A stretch of DNA of 64,000 nucleotides from Glaciecola sp965660815 (GTDB taxonomy: Bacteria > Pseudomonadota > Gammaproteobacteria > Enterobacterales > Alteromonadaceae), in assembly GCA_965660815.1 (NCBI GenBank), contig CBFIBG010000058.1:1-64000 (forward strand), in the 5' to 3' direction. The notes under the pieces were generated by a model that saw nothing but the letters and a program-made list of their open reading frames with translations, made no database searches and was not told the DNA's origin. Both the position numbers and the translations under genes were made by a program. This document shows positions 46,157 through 55,844 of the stretch, in pieces; the first letter of the stretch is position 1, and every line of letters begins with the position of its first letter.

Positions 46157-46603
46157 ATGCCAACAGAAAATACAAAATCCATTGGATTGTTAGCACTAGC
46201 AAAACTTGCTCCATACCAAGAAAAACAAGATGAAGAGTATATGAATGAAGACCAGTTAGGTCACTTTCGGAAAATACTCATTGCTTGGCGAGACCAATTA
46301 AGAAAAGAAGTCGATCGAACTGTACACCACATGCAAGACGAGGCTGCTAACTTTCCAGACCCTGTAGATCGTGCGGCTCAAGAAGAAGAGTTCTCTTTGG
46401 AGTTACGTACCAGAGACAGAGAGCGCAAACTCATTAAAAAGATAGAAAAGACATTAAAGCGCATTGAAGAAGACGATTTTGGTTTTTGCGATACTTGCGG
46501 CATAGACATTGGAATAAAGCGTTTAGAAGCCCGTCCAACAGCCGACTTGTGCATAGATTGCAAAACTATGGCTGAAATAAAAGAGAAGCAACTGCAAGGT
46601 TAA
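46157..46603 (+). CDS. dksA: RNA polymerase-binding transcription factor DksA
   Basis: Partner of ppGpp in stringent control; it inserts a coiled coil into the RNA polymerase secondary channel. The 148-residue protein has the acidic coiled-coil tip (DEAANFPDPVDRAAQEEE), and a zinc site from CDTCG and CIDC. AGGAGAATGG precedes the ATG. Upstream lies a 218-bp AT-rich region that holds its promoter. ppGpp-related gppA is also in this window. Confidence 0.97.
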   Translation: MPTENTKSIGLLALAKLAPYQEKQDEEYMNEDQLGHFRKILIAWRDQLRKEVDRTVHHMQDEAANFPDPVDRAAQEEEFSLELRTRDRERKLIKKIEKTLKRIEEDDFGFCDTCGIDIGIKRLEARPTADLCIDCKTMAEIKEKQLQG

Positions 46604-46628
46604 GTGTTGATTCTATCGACAATACCTT

Positions 46629-47558
46629 ATGTCTCATTCAGTCACAGCCCAAAATATTAACGCATATGTTGGGCGTTTCGCTCCTTCCCCCTCGGGTCCT
46701 CTGCATTTTGGTTCCTTACTATGTGCTTTAGTAAGTTTTTTAGATGCGCGCGCAAACAACGGAAAATGGTTAATAAGAATCGAAGACATTGATACTCCTC
46801 GAATCGATCCAAAGTTTATAGAGATTATTTTACATTCTCTTAAGGCTCATTGTTTAGATTGGGACTCAGAAGTAATACTGCAAAGCGAACGACATGAACT
46901 GTACCATCAGTATTTAAACAAATTAAATAGTGCTGAATTAATTTATGGTTGTAATTGCAGTCGAAAACAAATAAGAGCTCGAAGTCAATTTTATGACCGA
47001 TATTGCAGAGACAAACAATTGCCATTTACACAAAATGCTGTGAGGTTTAAGCAACATTGCTGTCATAACGCATTTTTTGATAAATTTCTTGGCAAGGTAA
47101 ATATCACTCACCCGATTGCGAGTGAAGATCCTGTATTGCGCAGGGCAGACACAATTTATGCATACCATCTAGCTGTGGTAGTCGATGATATAGAACAAGG
47201 TGTAACGGATATTATTAGGGGAAACGATTTACTAGATACGACTCCTATTCATTTGGCTCTGTACGACGCCTTTCAGACAGTCCCGCCCCACTATGGGCAC
47301 ATGCCAATATTGGTACAAAAGCCAAATCAAAAACTGTCGAAACAGCATCATTCACCGTCAATAGACGACTCAATTCCCTTGGACAATTTAAAGTTGGCGC
47401 TGAAAATTATCGGATTTGATGAAAAGATTATTTCTCGTTCCACAAATATAAATACACTCTTAGGCTGGGCAATAGATAAATGGAACTCGATTCAAATGCC
47501 CAAGAAATCAGAAATTCTAATTTCTACAACAAATGGCGTATACTCTTATTTTGAATAA
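46629..47558 (+). CDS. gluQRS: Glutamyl-Q tRNA(Asp) synthetase
   Basis: A shortened class I synthetase that attaches glutamate to queuosine in tRNA-Asp. The HIGH-like motif is HFGS at 26-29 after GRFAPSPSGPL, the KMSKS-like motif is KLSKQ near 236, and a zinc site is formed by CNCS and the downstream C/Y pair. It has no anticodon-binding domain, and 309 residues is the expected length. Position after dksA is conserved. Confidence 0.95.
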   Translation: MSHSVTAQNINAYVGRFAPSPSGPLHFGSLLCALVSFLDARANNGKWLIRIEDIDTPRIDPKFIEIILHSLKAHCLDWDSEVILQSERHELYHQYLNKLNSAELIYGCNCSRKQIRARSQFYDRYCRDKQLPFTQNAVRFKQHCCHNAFFDKFLGKVNITHPIASEDPVLRRADTIYAYHLAVVVDDIEQGVTDIIRGNDLLDTTPIHLALYDAFQTVPPHYGHMPILVQKPNQKLSKQHHSPSIDDSIPLDNLKLALKIIGFDEKIISRSTNINTLLGWAIDKWNSIQMPKKSEILISTTNGVYSYFE

Positions 47559-47609
47559 AAATTACCAAAGGACATAAGGTGACTCCAAGCGCTATTAAAC
47601 AGGTAAAAT

Positions 47610-49001
47610 ATGGCAGTTAACCAACACGTATCTAATAACAACAATATAGTACGCTTGAAACCGGTCGTTATCAGCCGCGATCAGCATAATATGCGTTGCA
47701 GAGATCTCTCGCCCAACACTTTGAAAGTGCTTGAGCGTCTTATCGACAATGACTATGAAGCCTATGCGGTTGGAGGATGTGTTAGAGATACCCTTTTAGG
47801 GCAAACACCAAAGGACTTTGATGTGGTGACTAATGCCACACCGGAGCAAATTAAAAGTTGTTTTAGAAACTGTCGTTTAATTGGTCGCAGATTCAGGCTA
47901 GCTCACATTACCTTTGGACGAGAAATTATTGAGGTCGCGACATTTCGAGGACATCATACAAATGAGAGCTCGAAAGAGCCGGAAGAGTCTGACAGCAGCA
48001 GCGATAAACATAAAAAACTCGAGCCATTGGCTAAACAAAATGAATCAGGCCAGTTGGTTAGGGATAACATATTTGGAAGCATTGAAGAAGACGCGGCCAG
48101 ACGAGATTTTACTTTTAATGCGATGTATTTCTGTATTAAAGATGAAAGTATATTAGATTTCGCAGATGGTCTTAACGATATTGCTAGTGGAAAAATTAAA
48201 ATAATAGGCAATAGTGAATTGAGATTCATGGAAGATCCCGTTCGCATGATCAGAGCAATTCGCTTTGCGAGCAAGCTCAATATGTTTATTGATAAAGAAC
48301 TTACTTCAAGCATTAGAAAAAATGCTCATCTGCTAAGCAAAGTACCGCCAGCAAGATTATTTGAAGAAATAAATAAATTGTTATTGAGTGGATGCGGCGT
48401 AATTACATTTGAAAAACTCATACACTATCATTTACTCGCTCCCTTATTTCCTCTGTTGATGCCTCTGCTCACCGATGTAAACAGCAAAGAATATCAATTC
48501 GTCATCAAAATGCTAAAAAATACCGATAATCGAATTAATAATAATCAGCGCATTACGCCAGCCTTCCTGTACGCAGCATTTTTATGGTATCCAATGGAAG
48601 AGCGAGCACAAGAGCGCATGAATGAATCTTCTATCCCATGGCACGATGCTGTCAACCTGGCAAGCGCAGACGTTATCTTTCAACAATGCCGAAAAATAAT
48701 GATACCCAAACGATTTAGCATTGTCATACGTGACATCTGGTCTTTACAATTACGGCTTCAAAAGCGACAAGGCAGACGCACTTTACAACTATTAACTCAT
48801 CCGAAATTTCGAGCAGCATACGACTTCTTACTATTACGAGGAGAAGTTGAAGGTGGTGAATTACTTGAAATTTCCCAATGGTGGACTGAGTTTCAAACTG
48901 CCAATGATGCAAATAAAAATAAACTTTTACAAGCTCTGCCAAATAAGACACCTCGACGCCGCAATCGAAAGAAAGTGAAAAATAAGGAAAACCGAAAATG
49001 A
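47610..49001 (+). CDS. pcnB: Poly(A) polymerase I
   Basis: Adds poly(A) tails that target RNAs for decay. The nucleotidyltransferase head has GGCVRDTLLGQTPKDFDVVTN, with the two metal-binding aspartates in DFDVV. The middle RDNIFGSIEEDAARRDFTFNA and MIRAIRFASKL are shared with E. coli. A Ser/Glu-rich insert (about residues 113-135) and a basic C-terminal tail (TPRRRNRKKVKNKENRK) are noted. At 463 residues it is full length. It overlaps folK by 4 bp. Confidence 0.96.
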   Translation: MAVNQHVSNNNNIVRLKPVVISRDQHNMRCRDLSPNTLKVLERLIDNDYEAYAVGGCVRDTLLGQTPKDFDVVTNATPEQIKSCFRNCRLIGRRFRLAHITFGREIIEVATFRGHHTNESSKEPEESDSSSDKHKKLEPLAKQNESGQLVRDNIFGSIEEDAARRDFTFNAMYFCIKDESILDFADGLNDIASGKIKIIGNSELRFMEDPVRMIRAIRFASKLNMFIDKELTSSIRKNAHLLSKVPPARLFEEINKLLLSGCGVITFEKLIHYHLLAPLFPLLMPLLTDVNSKEYQFVIKMLKNTDNRINNNQRITPAFLYAAFLWYPMEERAQERMNESSIPWHDAVNLASADVIFQQCRKIMIPKRFSIVIRDIWSLQLRLQKRQGRRTLQLLTHPKFRAAYDFLLLRGEVEGGELLEISQWWTEFQTANDANKNKLLQALPNKTPRRRNRKKVKNKENRK

Positions 49002-49516
49002 TGTCCGATGTTGCGTTCATTGGGTTAGGGAGCAACTTGGAAGATCCTATCCAACAGATCCGAAAAGCGCTTTTAGATATGCATAAAAATGAGCAGATAA
49101 GTGTTCAAGTATGCTCGCATTTGTATCAGAGCGCGCCTATGGGACCGAAAAACCAACCTAATTTTGTGAACGCAGTCTGCCAAATCAATACTTCGTTTTC
49201 ACCTATCGAATTGCTTGAATATTTACAAAGTGTTGAAAATACCAACGGACGAGTACGCAACGAGCAACGTTGGGGACCTCGTACATTGGATTTAGATATA
49301 TTGCTATTTAACAACCTTAAGATGGATAATGAACAACTGACTCTGCCTCATTATGGAATGGCTGACAGAGAATTCGTTATGGTGCCACTATTCGAAATAG
49401 CGCCAGACTTAATCATGCAGGATGGAAGAAAAATTTCAGTTTGGGTCAAAGAATGCTCACTAAATGGCTTAAAAAGGCTGCCATTCAAATTCACCCCTAA
49501 TGAGTTTGTAGTTTAA
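48998..49516 (+). CDS. folK: HPPK: 6-hydroxymethyl-7,8-dihydropterin pyrophosphokinase
   Basis: Folate pathway enzyme that pyrophosphorylates hydroxymethyldihydropterin. The signature RWGPRTLDLDILLF is near residue 90, with the N-terminal GLGSNLEDP loop and HYGMADREFVMVPL. The 172 residues are typical. It overlaps pcnB by ATGA and is followed 30 bp later by panB. Confidence 0.96.
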   Translation: MMSDVAFIGLGSNLEDPIQQIRKALLDMHKNEQISVQVCSHLYQSAPMGPKNQPNFVNAVCQINTSFSPIELLEYLQSVENTNGRVRNEQRWGPRTLDLDILLFNNLKMDNEQLTLPHYGMADREFVMVPLFEIAPDLIMQDGRKISVWVKECSLNGLKRLPFKFTPNEFVV

Positions 49517-49546
49517 CAAAGAATAATAATAAAAAGGTTTATATTC

Positions 49547-50341
49547 ATGAAAAAAGTAACCGTTTCTAGTTTATTAAAAATGAAGCAAAACCAAGAGAAA
49601 ATAGCCGCGTTAACCGCTTACGATGCTAGCTTCGCTAAGTTGTTTGATGAGCAATTAATCGATGTTATTCTCATCGGTGATTCGCTTGGTATGGTGTTAC
49701 AAGGCGCTGATGATACGCTAGGGGTAACCACGAAGGAAATCGCATATCATACAAAATGTGTGAGAGCTGGTGCTCAACGAGCTTTTGTTGTAGCAGATAT
49801 GCCTTTTATGAGCTACAGCGACAAATCTACTGCTTATTCCAACGCAGCCGAACTGATCCGCGCGGGCGCAAGCATGGTCAAATTAGAAGGCGGTGATTGG
49901 TTGTTAGAAATAATCCAAGGACTTGTAGAGCGCTCAGTGCCCGTGTGTGGTCACTTAGGACTCACTCCGCAGTCGGTAAATGTCTTGGGTGGATTTAAAG
50001 TACAAGGCCGAGAAGATCATCAAGCCGAACAACTTCTTAAATCCGCAAGAAGTCTTGAAAAAGCTGGCGTGCAGTTATTGGTGCTTGAATGTGTTCCAGC
50101 AAAACTCGCTAAGCAAGTGTCGGAAGAATTATCGATCCCAGTGATAGGGATCGGAGCAGGCGTTGACACCGACGGACAAATTTTGGTGATGCACGATATG
50201 CTTGGGATCAGCGCCAATTATATGCCAAAGTTTTCAAAAAATTATTTAGATATTACCGGTGATATTAGACAGGGTGTCGCAAGCTATATTAAAGAAGTGA
50301 AAAACCTAGACTTTCCTGGTCCCGAACATTCTTTCGATTAA
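49547..50341 (+). CDS. panB: Ketopantoate hydroxymethyltransferase
   Basis: Converts alpha-ketoisovalerate to ketopantoate, the first committed step of pantothenate synthesis. Motifs: ILIGDSLGMVLQG (metal-binding Asp), ADMPFMSY, KLEGG, GHLGLTPQSVN and the catalytic LVLECVPAKLA with Glu. The 264 residues are normal. It is coupled to panC 18 bp downstream; the pair is universally neighbouring in gammaproteobacteria. Confidence 0.97.
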   Translation: MKKVTVSSLLKMKQNQEKIAALTAYDASFAKLFDEQLIDVILIGDSLGMVLQGADDTLGVTTKEIAYHTKCVRAGAQRAFVVADMPFMSYSDKSTAYSNAAELIRAGASMVKLEGGDWLLEIIQGLVERSVPVCGHLGLTPQSVNVLGGFKVQGREDHQAEQLLKSARSLEKAGVQLLVLECVPAKLAKQVSEELSIPVIGIGAGVDTDGQILVMHDMLGISANYMPKFSKNYLDITGDIRQGVASYIKEVKNLDFPGPEHSFD

Positions 50342-50359
50342 TAAATTAATGAGCTTATT

Positions 50360-51208
50360 ATGCGAGTAGTAGAAGAAATCATTCAGTTAAGAGAATTACG
50401 CCGAAACTGGCAGTCAAGCAAAGAAAATATAGCCTTTGTACCCACTATGGGGAATCTTCACGAAGGACATTTGCAACTAGTAAAAGAAGCGAAAAAGATT
50501 GCTTCTAAAGTCGTGGTTTCTATTTTTGTCAATCCCTTACAGTTTGGTCCTGATGAAGACCTTGATGCTTATCCAAGAACACTAGAACAAGATAAGTCAT
50601 CTTTAGAATCTCTCGGCGTAGATTTATTGTTTATGCCCAAAGTAGAAGATATATACAGTAGAGGGCTTGAACAGCAAACTTTTGTCGAAGTCCCAAGTTT
50701 GTCTTACATGATTTGCGGCGCAAGTCGTCCAGGCCACTTTAGAGGCGTAGCAACGATTGTGTGCAAGTTGTTTAATATGGTACAGCCAAACCACGCTTTT
50801 TTTGGCGAAAAAGACTTCCAACAGCTTCAGGTCATTAAGGCAATGGTAACTGATTTATCGATGAACCTAACTATTCACGGCGTGGCAACGCAAAGAGCTA
50901 AAGACGGTCTAGCACTTAGTTCCAGAAACGGATATTTGTCCACTGAGCAAAGAGCAATTGCGCCTAGACTGTATGAACAAATTAATCAAATAGCAGATGA
51001 AATATTAAGTGGACGCAGAGACTTCTCAAACATTGTTCAACAGGCAAAGGAAGCATTGGCTGCTGATGGGTTTAAGCCAGATTATATCGAACTTAGAAAT
51101 GCCGAAACATTGCTGCAAGTTGGACACGAAGATAAAGATTTGGTTATTCTTGCAGCAGCGTTTCTAGGGAAAACTCGTCTTATAGACAATTTAAAATTCA
51201 GTATTTAA
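50360..51208 (+). CDS. panC: Pantothenate synthetase
   Basis: Condenses pantoate with beta-alanine using ATP. The HIGH-type motif is PTMGNLHEGHLQLV, with QFGPDEDLDAYPRT and FFGEKDFQQL, and the KMSKS-type segment is LALSSRNGYLS. It is 282 residues. panD, which supplies beta-alanine, is not in this window. The gene ends 20 bp from the convergent hemB. Confidence 0.97.
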   Translation: MRVVEEIIQLRELRRNWQSSKENIAFVPTMGNLHEGHLQLVKEAKKIASKVVVSIFVNPLQFGPDEDLDAYPRTLEQDKSSLESLGVDLLFMPKVEDIYSRGLEQQTFVEVPSLSYMICGASRPGHFRGVATIVCKLFNMVQPNHAFFGEKDFQQLQVIKAMVTDLSMNLTIHGVATQRAKDGLALSSRNGYLSTEQRAIAPRLYEQINQIADEILSGRRDFSNIVQQAKEALAADGFKPDYIELRNAETLLQVGHEDKDLVILAAAFLGKTRLIDNLKFSI

Positions 51209-51228
51209 TAACCGAACGTAATACACAC

Positions 51229-52224
51229 TCAAACGTTAAGTAATTTTGCGGCATCTTTGGCAAAATATGTCAGGATGCCATCCGCGCCAGCGCGTTTGAA
51301 TGAAAGTAAAGACTCCAAAATAACCTTATCTTCATCTAGCCATCCTTGTGCAAAAGCCGCTTTATGCATGGCATATTCGCCGCTTACTTGATAAGCAAAA
51401 GTGGGGACTTTAAAGGTTTCTTTACAACGTTGAACTAAGTCTAAATACGGCATTCCGGGTTTAATCATTACCATATCTGCGCCTTCATTTATGTCTAATT
51501 CAATTTCTAACAGCGCTTCATCAGAATTGGCCGGATCCATTTGATAGTTTTTTTTGTTTCCACCTTTGATATTTCCGGCTGAGCCAACCGCGTCTCTAAA
51601 GGGTCCATAATAATTAGAAGCGTACTTTGCTGAATAAGCCATAATACAAGTATTTGTGAAGCCGTGGGCTTCAAGAGCGTCTCTTATGGCACCCACCCGA
51701 CCATCCATCATATCGGACGGAGCAACGATGTCAGCACCTGCTCGAGCGTGGGATAAGGCCTGATTGATAAGCACTTCTACGGTTTCATCATTTAAGACAT
51801 ACGCATTTTCATCGATTAAGCCATCTTGACCGTGGGTGGTAAAAGGATCCAGTGCCACGTCCGTTATCACGCATATTTTATCAGCAAACTTTTCTTTCAA
51901 AGCTCGCGTAGCGCATTGCGCCAAGCCATCATCGGCAAAGGCTTCTGCCGCATCTAATGATTTTTTATCGTCGCCTACTACAGGAAAAATAGCAAAGTGC
52001 TGGATCCCCAGATCAAGACACTCGCCGACTTCTTCAACCAACAAATCTATGCTGAAGCGTTTGATATCCGGCATAGATTCGATGGACTCGGTCTGATTGT
52101 TTCCAGGAAGTACAAACATAGGAAAAATCAGGTCGTTTGGAGTAAGGGTATTTTGAGCAACTAAATTTCTCAGTGCAGCACTTCTTCTTAGTCGCCTAGG
52201 ACGTGACGGTAGTATTAAAGACAT
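51229..52224 (-). CDS. hemB: Delta-aminolevulinic acid dehydratase (porphobilinogen synthase)
   Basis: Condenses two 5-aminolevulinate molecules in haem synthesis. The two Schiff-base lysines lie in MAYSAKYASNYYGPFRD and MVMIKPGMPYLDL. The metal region reads DVALDPFTTHGQDG, with aspartates in place of the three zinc-binding cysteines of E. coli HemB, so this should be the magnesium-dependent type known from Pseudomonas. It is 331 residues. hemJ, a later haem step, lies at 61.6 kb. Confidence 0.96.
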   Translation of the reverse strand: MSLILPSRPRRLRRSAALRNLVAQNTLTPNDLIFPMFVLPGNNQTESIESMPDIKRFSIDLLVEEVGECLDLGIQHFAIFPVVGDDKKSLDAAEAFADDGLAQCATRALKEKFADKICVITDVALDPFTTHGQDGLIDENAYVLNDETVEVLINQALSHARAGADIVAPSDMMDGRVGAIRDALEAHGFTNTCIMAYSAKYASNYYGPFRDAVGSAGNIKGGNKKNYQMDPANSDEALLEIELDINEGADMVMIKPGMPYLDLVQRCKETFKVPTFAYQVSGEYAMHKAAFAQGWLDEDKVILESLLSFKRAGADGILTYFAKDAAKLLNV

Positions 52225-52306
52225 AAGAGTTCCCTATAAAGCAATGTTTTTATTATACTTAAAAGTAAAAAATAATCCGATATTTACGCGGGTTTTATTT
52301 TGAGTT

Positions 52307-53386
52307 CTATTCAAAAGGCTTAATTATTGTTTTATTCCTTCCACTTTCTTTGGCTTGATATAACAGATTGTCAACATATCCTAAAAGACTGATGTTCTCA
52401 GAATCGTCCTCAACAATTCGCGAACAACCTCCGATACTGACGGTCATGACGAACTGAACCTCTTTATAATAGATGACTGTGTTTTCTAGACGGAGCCTGA
52501 TGCGCTCTAATAACTGACATACACCATCTTGGTTAGTGTTAGGAAGAATCAATACAAACTCTTCTCCACCGTATCGAGAAATAGTATCAGATGGCCGTTT
52601 AACTTCGTCTTTTAGAATGTTTGAAAACTCTTTCAAACAGTGGTCGCCGCATAAATGACCATATCTATCGTTTATCTTTTTAAAATGGTCGATATCTAGA
52701 AGAGCGACTCCTAAAGGGGTCTGCTCTCTCTTGCTACGACGAGTTTCTGCCAACATCCTTTTATCGAAGTATCGCCTGTTCATTAACCCTGTTAACGCAT
52801 CGATCGCACTTAACCTTTCGAGCTCTTGATTTCTCTCGGACAATTCCCTTAATGCTATTTCAAGTTCAAGATTGCGCTCTCCAAGTCTGTAATTTAAGTC
52901 ATCGTCTTGTGCTTCAAGCTCTTTTTTCAATGAAGCAACAGTTTGGGAAAGCTTCTTGTTTTTATTGGATATTCGCTTATAGGCTAAGCTAAGTCTTTTT
53001 ATATTAAAATCAAGTGTTACCTTAGCTTTATACGCAATAAGCCCATTAACAACCCAAAGAGCGACTAGAATAAGTGGAAAATAGAAACTGGTAGGCTCGG
53101 ACAGAAAGGATTCTTTAGATACGACAACCGATAAAATAAACGTAAGTAATAGGACAACTATGGATGAATATAAAAAATAAGGGGTATTTAACCTTGAAAA
53201 TGCATACCCCAGAATACAGGTTTGCAAAACGAAAATGATGGAGGTTGCAAGAGCTAATATTTGATTCAGACTAAAGCTTAAGCTTACTAAAGAATAGCTC
53301 AAAAACACGTGTAGGCTTATCGCAACAAGAGAAGTAGTGATGACGATAACGTTTTTCGTAAGACTGGATTTCGTTATTTTCACCAT
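52307..53386 (-). CDS. Membrane-bound diguanylate cyclase (GGDEF)
   Basis: A 359-residue protein with about five to six membrane helices (residues about 12-120), a coiled coil (about 140-185) that probably relays dimerisation, and a C-terminal GGDEF domain. The active site is GGEEF within SRYGGEEFVLILPN, with DIDHFKKINDRYGH before it and SIGG after; these residues support an active c-di-GMP synthase. No clear RxxD inhibitory site is visible five residues upstream. It lies between hemB and tatD in the same direction. Confidence 0.92.
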   Translation of the reverse strand: MVKITKSSLTKNVIVITTSLVAISLHVFLSYSLVSLSFSLNQILALATSIIFVLQTCILGYAFSRLNTPYFLYSSIVVLLLTFILSVVVSKESFLSEPTSFYFPLILVALWVVNGLIAYKAKVTLDFNIKRLSLAYKRISNKNKKLSQTVASLKKELEAQDDDLNYRLGERNLELEIALRELSERNQELERLSAIDALTGLMNRRYFDKRMLAETRRSKREQTPLGVALLDIDHFKKINDRYGHLCGDHCLKEFSNILKDEVKRPSDTISRYGGEEFVLILPNTNQDGVCQLLERIRLRLENTVIYYKEVQFVMTVSIGGCSRIVEDDSENISLLGYVDNLLYQAKESGRNKTIIKPFE

Positions 53387-53401
53387 ATATTTTTACCCTC
53401 G

Positions 53402-54265
53402 TCACTCAAAAAATAAAGAATAAGCGTTGTTGAATGAATGTTGTTTAATTATGTCTAAATCCAGCTTTTTTATATTTGCGACTTCGTTTGCAATGTAGGG
53501 TAAATAACTTGGCTCATTCACACTTTTCCTGGGACGTACGGTCTTTGGAAACAAGTAAGGCGAGTCTGTCTCCAATAGCATTTTTTCCAATGGTAATTCA
53601 ACCACAGCGCGTCTTAAACTGTCACCTCGTTTTGGATCGCAAATCCATCCTGTTACCCCTATATAACAATCGAAGCTTAGATAAGCCAACATTTGCTCGG
53701 TGTTTCCGGTAAAACAGTGCGCAACCTTTACTGGTATGTAAGGGCTATATTTCTCTAATAATGCAATCTGCTGCTCAAAAGCATCCCTCTCATGCAAATA
53801 TACACCGATTCCTAACTCTGCAGCGAGTTCCAATTGTGATTCAAATGCATACAGTTGATTGGCAGGAGTTGAAAAATTGCGATTAAAATCAAGTCCGCAT
53901 TCCCCTATCATTCTGACTTGGTTATCGACACATAGCGTTTTTATTTTAGTAAAAGTAGATGTATCGGCTTGGTCAGCATAATGCGGATGGATGCCAACGG
54001 TTGATTCGATGATGGGGTATTTGGGTGTATCTTGAAGCGTTCCGGTCGTTTCTACGAACCTAAAACGTCTATTTTCTGGGTTGATTTTCTTTTTAAGTTT
54101 AAGCGCTTCAACAGATTCCTCTAAGTTAGACGCAATCACTAAAATATGTAAAACACCTTCTAATGAACTTCGTATTAGCACATCTGTTTTATTGATTCTT
54201 GGGTCTAACAAATTTACGCCCGAATCAACCCAGCCATAATGGTTATTATTCAAGGCGTTTAACAC
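53402..54265 (-). CDS. tatD: TatD family metal-dependent hydrolase
   Basis: TIM-barrel hydrolase related to TatD DNase. Metal ligands are visible in GVHPHYADQ, MIGECGLDFNR, VKVAHCFTG and the terminal LLLETDSPYLFP. The start is uncertain: the frame is open from GTG 54307, but similarity to E. coli TatD begins at WVDSGVNLLDP; GTG 54265 or TTG 54253 are better starts and reduce the overlap with the upstream gene. Despite the name, TatD is not needed for Tat transport; its activity is DNase or quality control. Confidence 0.9.
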   Translation of the reverse strand: MLNALNNNHYGWVDSGVNLLDPRINKTDVLIRSSLEGVLHILVIASNLEESVEALKLKKKINPENRRFRFVETTGTLQDTPKYPIIESTVGIHPHYADQADTSTFTKIKTLCVDNQVRMIGECGLDFNRNFSTPANQLYAFESQLELAAELGIGVYLHERDAFEQQIALLEKYSPYIPVKVAHCFTGNTEQMLAYLSFDCYIGVTGWICDPKRGDSLRRAVVELPLEKMLLETDSPYLFPKTVRPRKSVNEPSYLPYIANEVANIKKLDLDIIKQHSFNNAYSLFFE

Positions 54266-54854
54266 GAGAGTTTCGGTTGCTTGACTCTGTAGTGAGTAAA
54301 TACCCACCCACTAAGCCTTTTTTAATAACAACTTGGTCGCCCACATCTAAGTCTAGTCTACTGCTTTGTAGCTCTCTCCAAATTTGACCATTGGCAAGAG
54401 TAACGGTTCTTAAATCTCGTTGGTTTGTATCAATCGCATTTATTATTGCTAACATTTGATCAGAGTCCGAAGACGATGTATCTGCAATTTGTTCAGCACC
54501 AAAACTATCATCGCTCAGAACCATCTTTGATGAATTATTATTAAGTCTTGGGTTTGAATCATCAAAAGGTGACGCAGCCTTGTTTGACTTAGCCATCAGA
54601 GCCTGCGCTCTTTGCTCAATTGGATCTAGTTCCTTTGCTACCTGCTGAACTGTGTTTGAAACTTGGGAGCCATCTACATTAATGCGACCGTATAGTTTAT
54701 CATAACAAGCTAAACGCTTCGTTGGGTCTTGAATTACTCTGCACTGATTTATTTCATCTGTCTGGGCAACAGCATGATTCGGAGTAAACATTATTAGAGC
54801 TAATGCGGTTGTACATAGCAACTGAATTGGTTTTTTTATTGGCAAAGATACCAT
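54246..54854 (-). CDS. Exported protein with CxxxxDPxxRLxCYD motif
   Basis: A 202-residue protein with a signal peptide (cleavage after HAVAQ, about residue 31). Immediately after it comes INQCRVIQDPTKRLACYDKLYG, a two-cysteine motif seen in many short exported proteobacterial proteins, including some type VI secretion accessories. The centre is a low-complexity polar linker; the C-terminal 60 residues (RTVTLANGQIWRELQ, VGDQVVIKKGLVGGYLL) form a small beta domain. Function is unknown. It lies between tatC and tatD and its stop overlaps the tatD start region. No type VI genes are near. Confidence 0.7.
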   Translation of the reverse strand: MVSLPIKKPIQLLCTTALALIMFTPNHAVAQTDEINQCRVIQDPTKRLACYDKLYGRINVDGSQVSNTVQQVAKELDPIEQRAQALMAKSNKAASPFDDSNPRLNNNSSKMVLSDDSFGAEQIADTSSSDSDQMLAIINAIDTNQRDLRTVTLANGQIWRELQSSRLDLDVGDQVVIKKGLVGGYLLTTESSNRNSRVKRLE

Positions 54855-54980
54855 AATGGTTCTTCCTTATTGTTTTACGTTTTGAACTCAGTAACACACA
54901 AAGTGATGGTGTTTACATGTACTATTGGTCAATAGTGCGTTGCGTGAACATTCACCATCTGTCTTGCAGATTATAACTAT

Positions 54981-55844
54981 TTACGGCTTAGACGGTTTGT
55001 CAGGCTCATCATAATTTTCAGTATCATTATGAGCATGATCGTCAAAATCTGAATTATACTCAGAATCATTATGACTAGAGCTAGTCGCTTTAGTTTCGTC
55101 AGTAGTATCGTCTTGTGCTGTACCATCGGTTTTTTTTCTTGAATACATCCCCCCGATAAGCACACCTAATTCGAACAAGATCCACATCGGTATAGCCAAT
55201 AGGGTTTGAGATATAATATCTGGAGGGGTAAGTAACATCCCCAATACAAACGCACCCACTATGACATATGGTCTTTTTTGAGCGAGTTTCTTCGCATCTG
55301 TCACACCTGTCCAACACATTAGAATGACTGCAATGGGTATTTCAAACGCTAAGCCAAACGCAAAAAATAACTTGAGAACGAAATTCAGGTAACTGGAAAT
55401 ATCGGTGCTGACCAATACACCTTCTGGTGCCACGCTGTTGAAGAATAAAAACGCCAATGGGAAAACGACATAGTAGGCAAAGGCCATTCCCGCATAGAAC
55501 AACAAAGTACTGCTTGCGAGCAATGGGGCGATGAGTTTTTTCTCTTTTTGATACAGACCAGGCGCAACGAATGCCCAAATTTGATACAGGACGTATGGTA
55601 TGGCGACAAAGAATGAGAGCACTAAGGTTAATTTAAAAGGCGCAAGGAAGGGAGAGGCAACATCTGTTGCTATCATGCTGGCGCCCTCGGGCAAACTGGC
55701 AACTAACGGCATTGCTAAATATTGATACAAATCTTGAGCAAAATACACCAAACATAAAAATACAACTAATACCGATGCCAGAGCTTTGAGTATTCTCGAT
55801 CTCAGCTCTATTAAATGGGCGATTAGACCTGTTGATTCACTCAT
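54981..55844 (-). CDS. tatC: Sec-independent protein translocase TatC
   Basis: Core receptor of the twin-arginine export system; it has six membrane helices. The conserved N-terminal cytoplasmic segment is LIAHLIELRSRILKAL, the periplasmic loop contains APFKLTLVLSFFVAIPYVLYQIW, and the FFAFGLAFEIPI region follows. The 287 residues include an acidic, histidine- and aspartate-rich C-terminal tail (about 245-287), longer than in E. coli (258). Its start overlaps tatB by 4 bp. Confidence 0.96.
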   Translation of the reverse strand: MSESTGLIAHLIELRSRILKALASVLVVFLCLVYFAQDLYQYLAMPLVASLPEGASMIATDVASPFLAPFKLTLVLSFFVAIPYVLYQIWAFVAPGLYQKEKKLIAPLLASSTLLFYAGMAFAYYVVFPLAFLFFNSVAPEGVLVSTDISSYLNFVLKLFFAFGLAFEIPIAVILMCWTGVTDAKKLAQKRPYVIVGAFVLGMLLTPPDIISQTLLAIPMWILFELGVLIGGMYSRKKTDGTAQDDTTDETKATSSSHNDSEYNSDFDDHAHNDTENYDEPDKPSKP

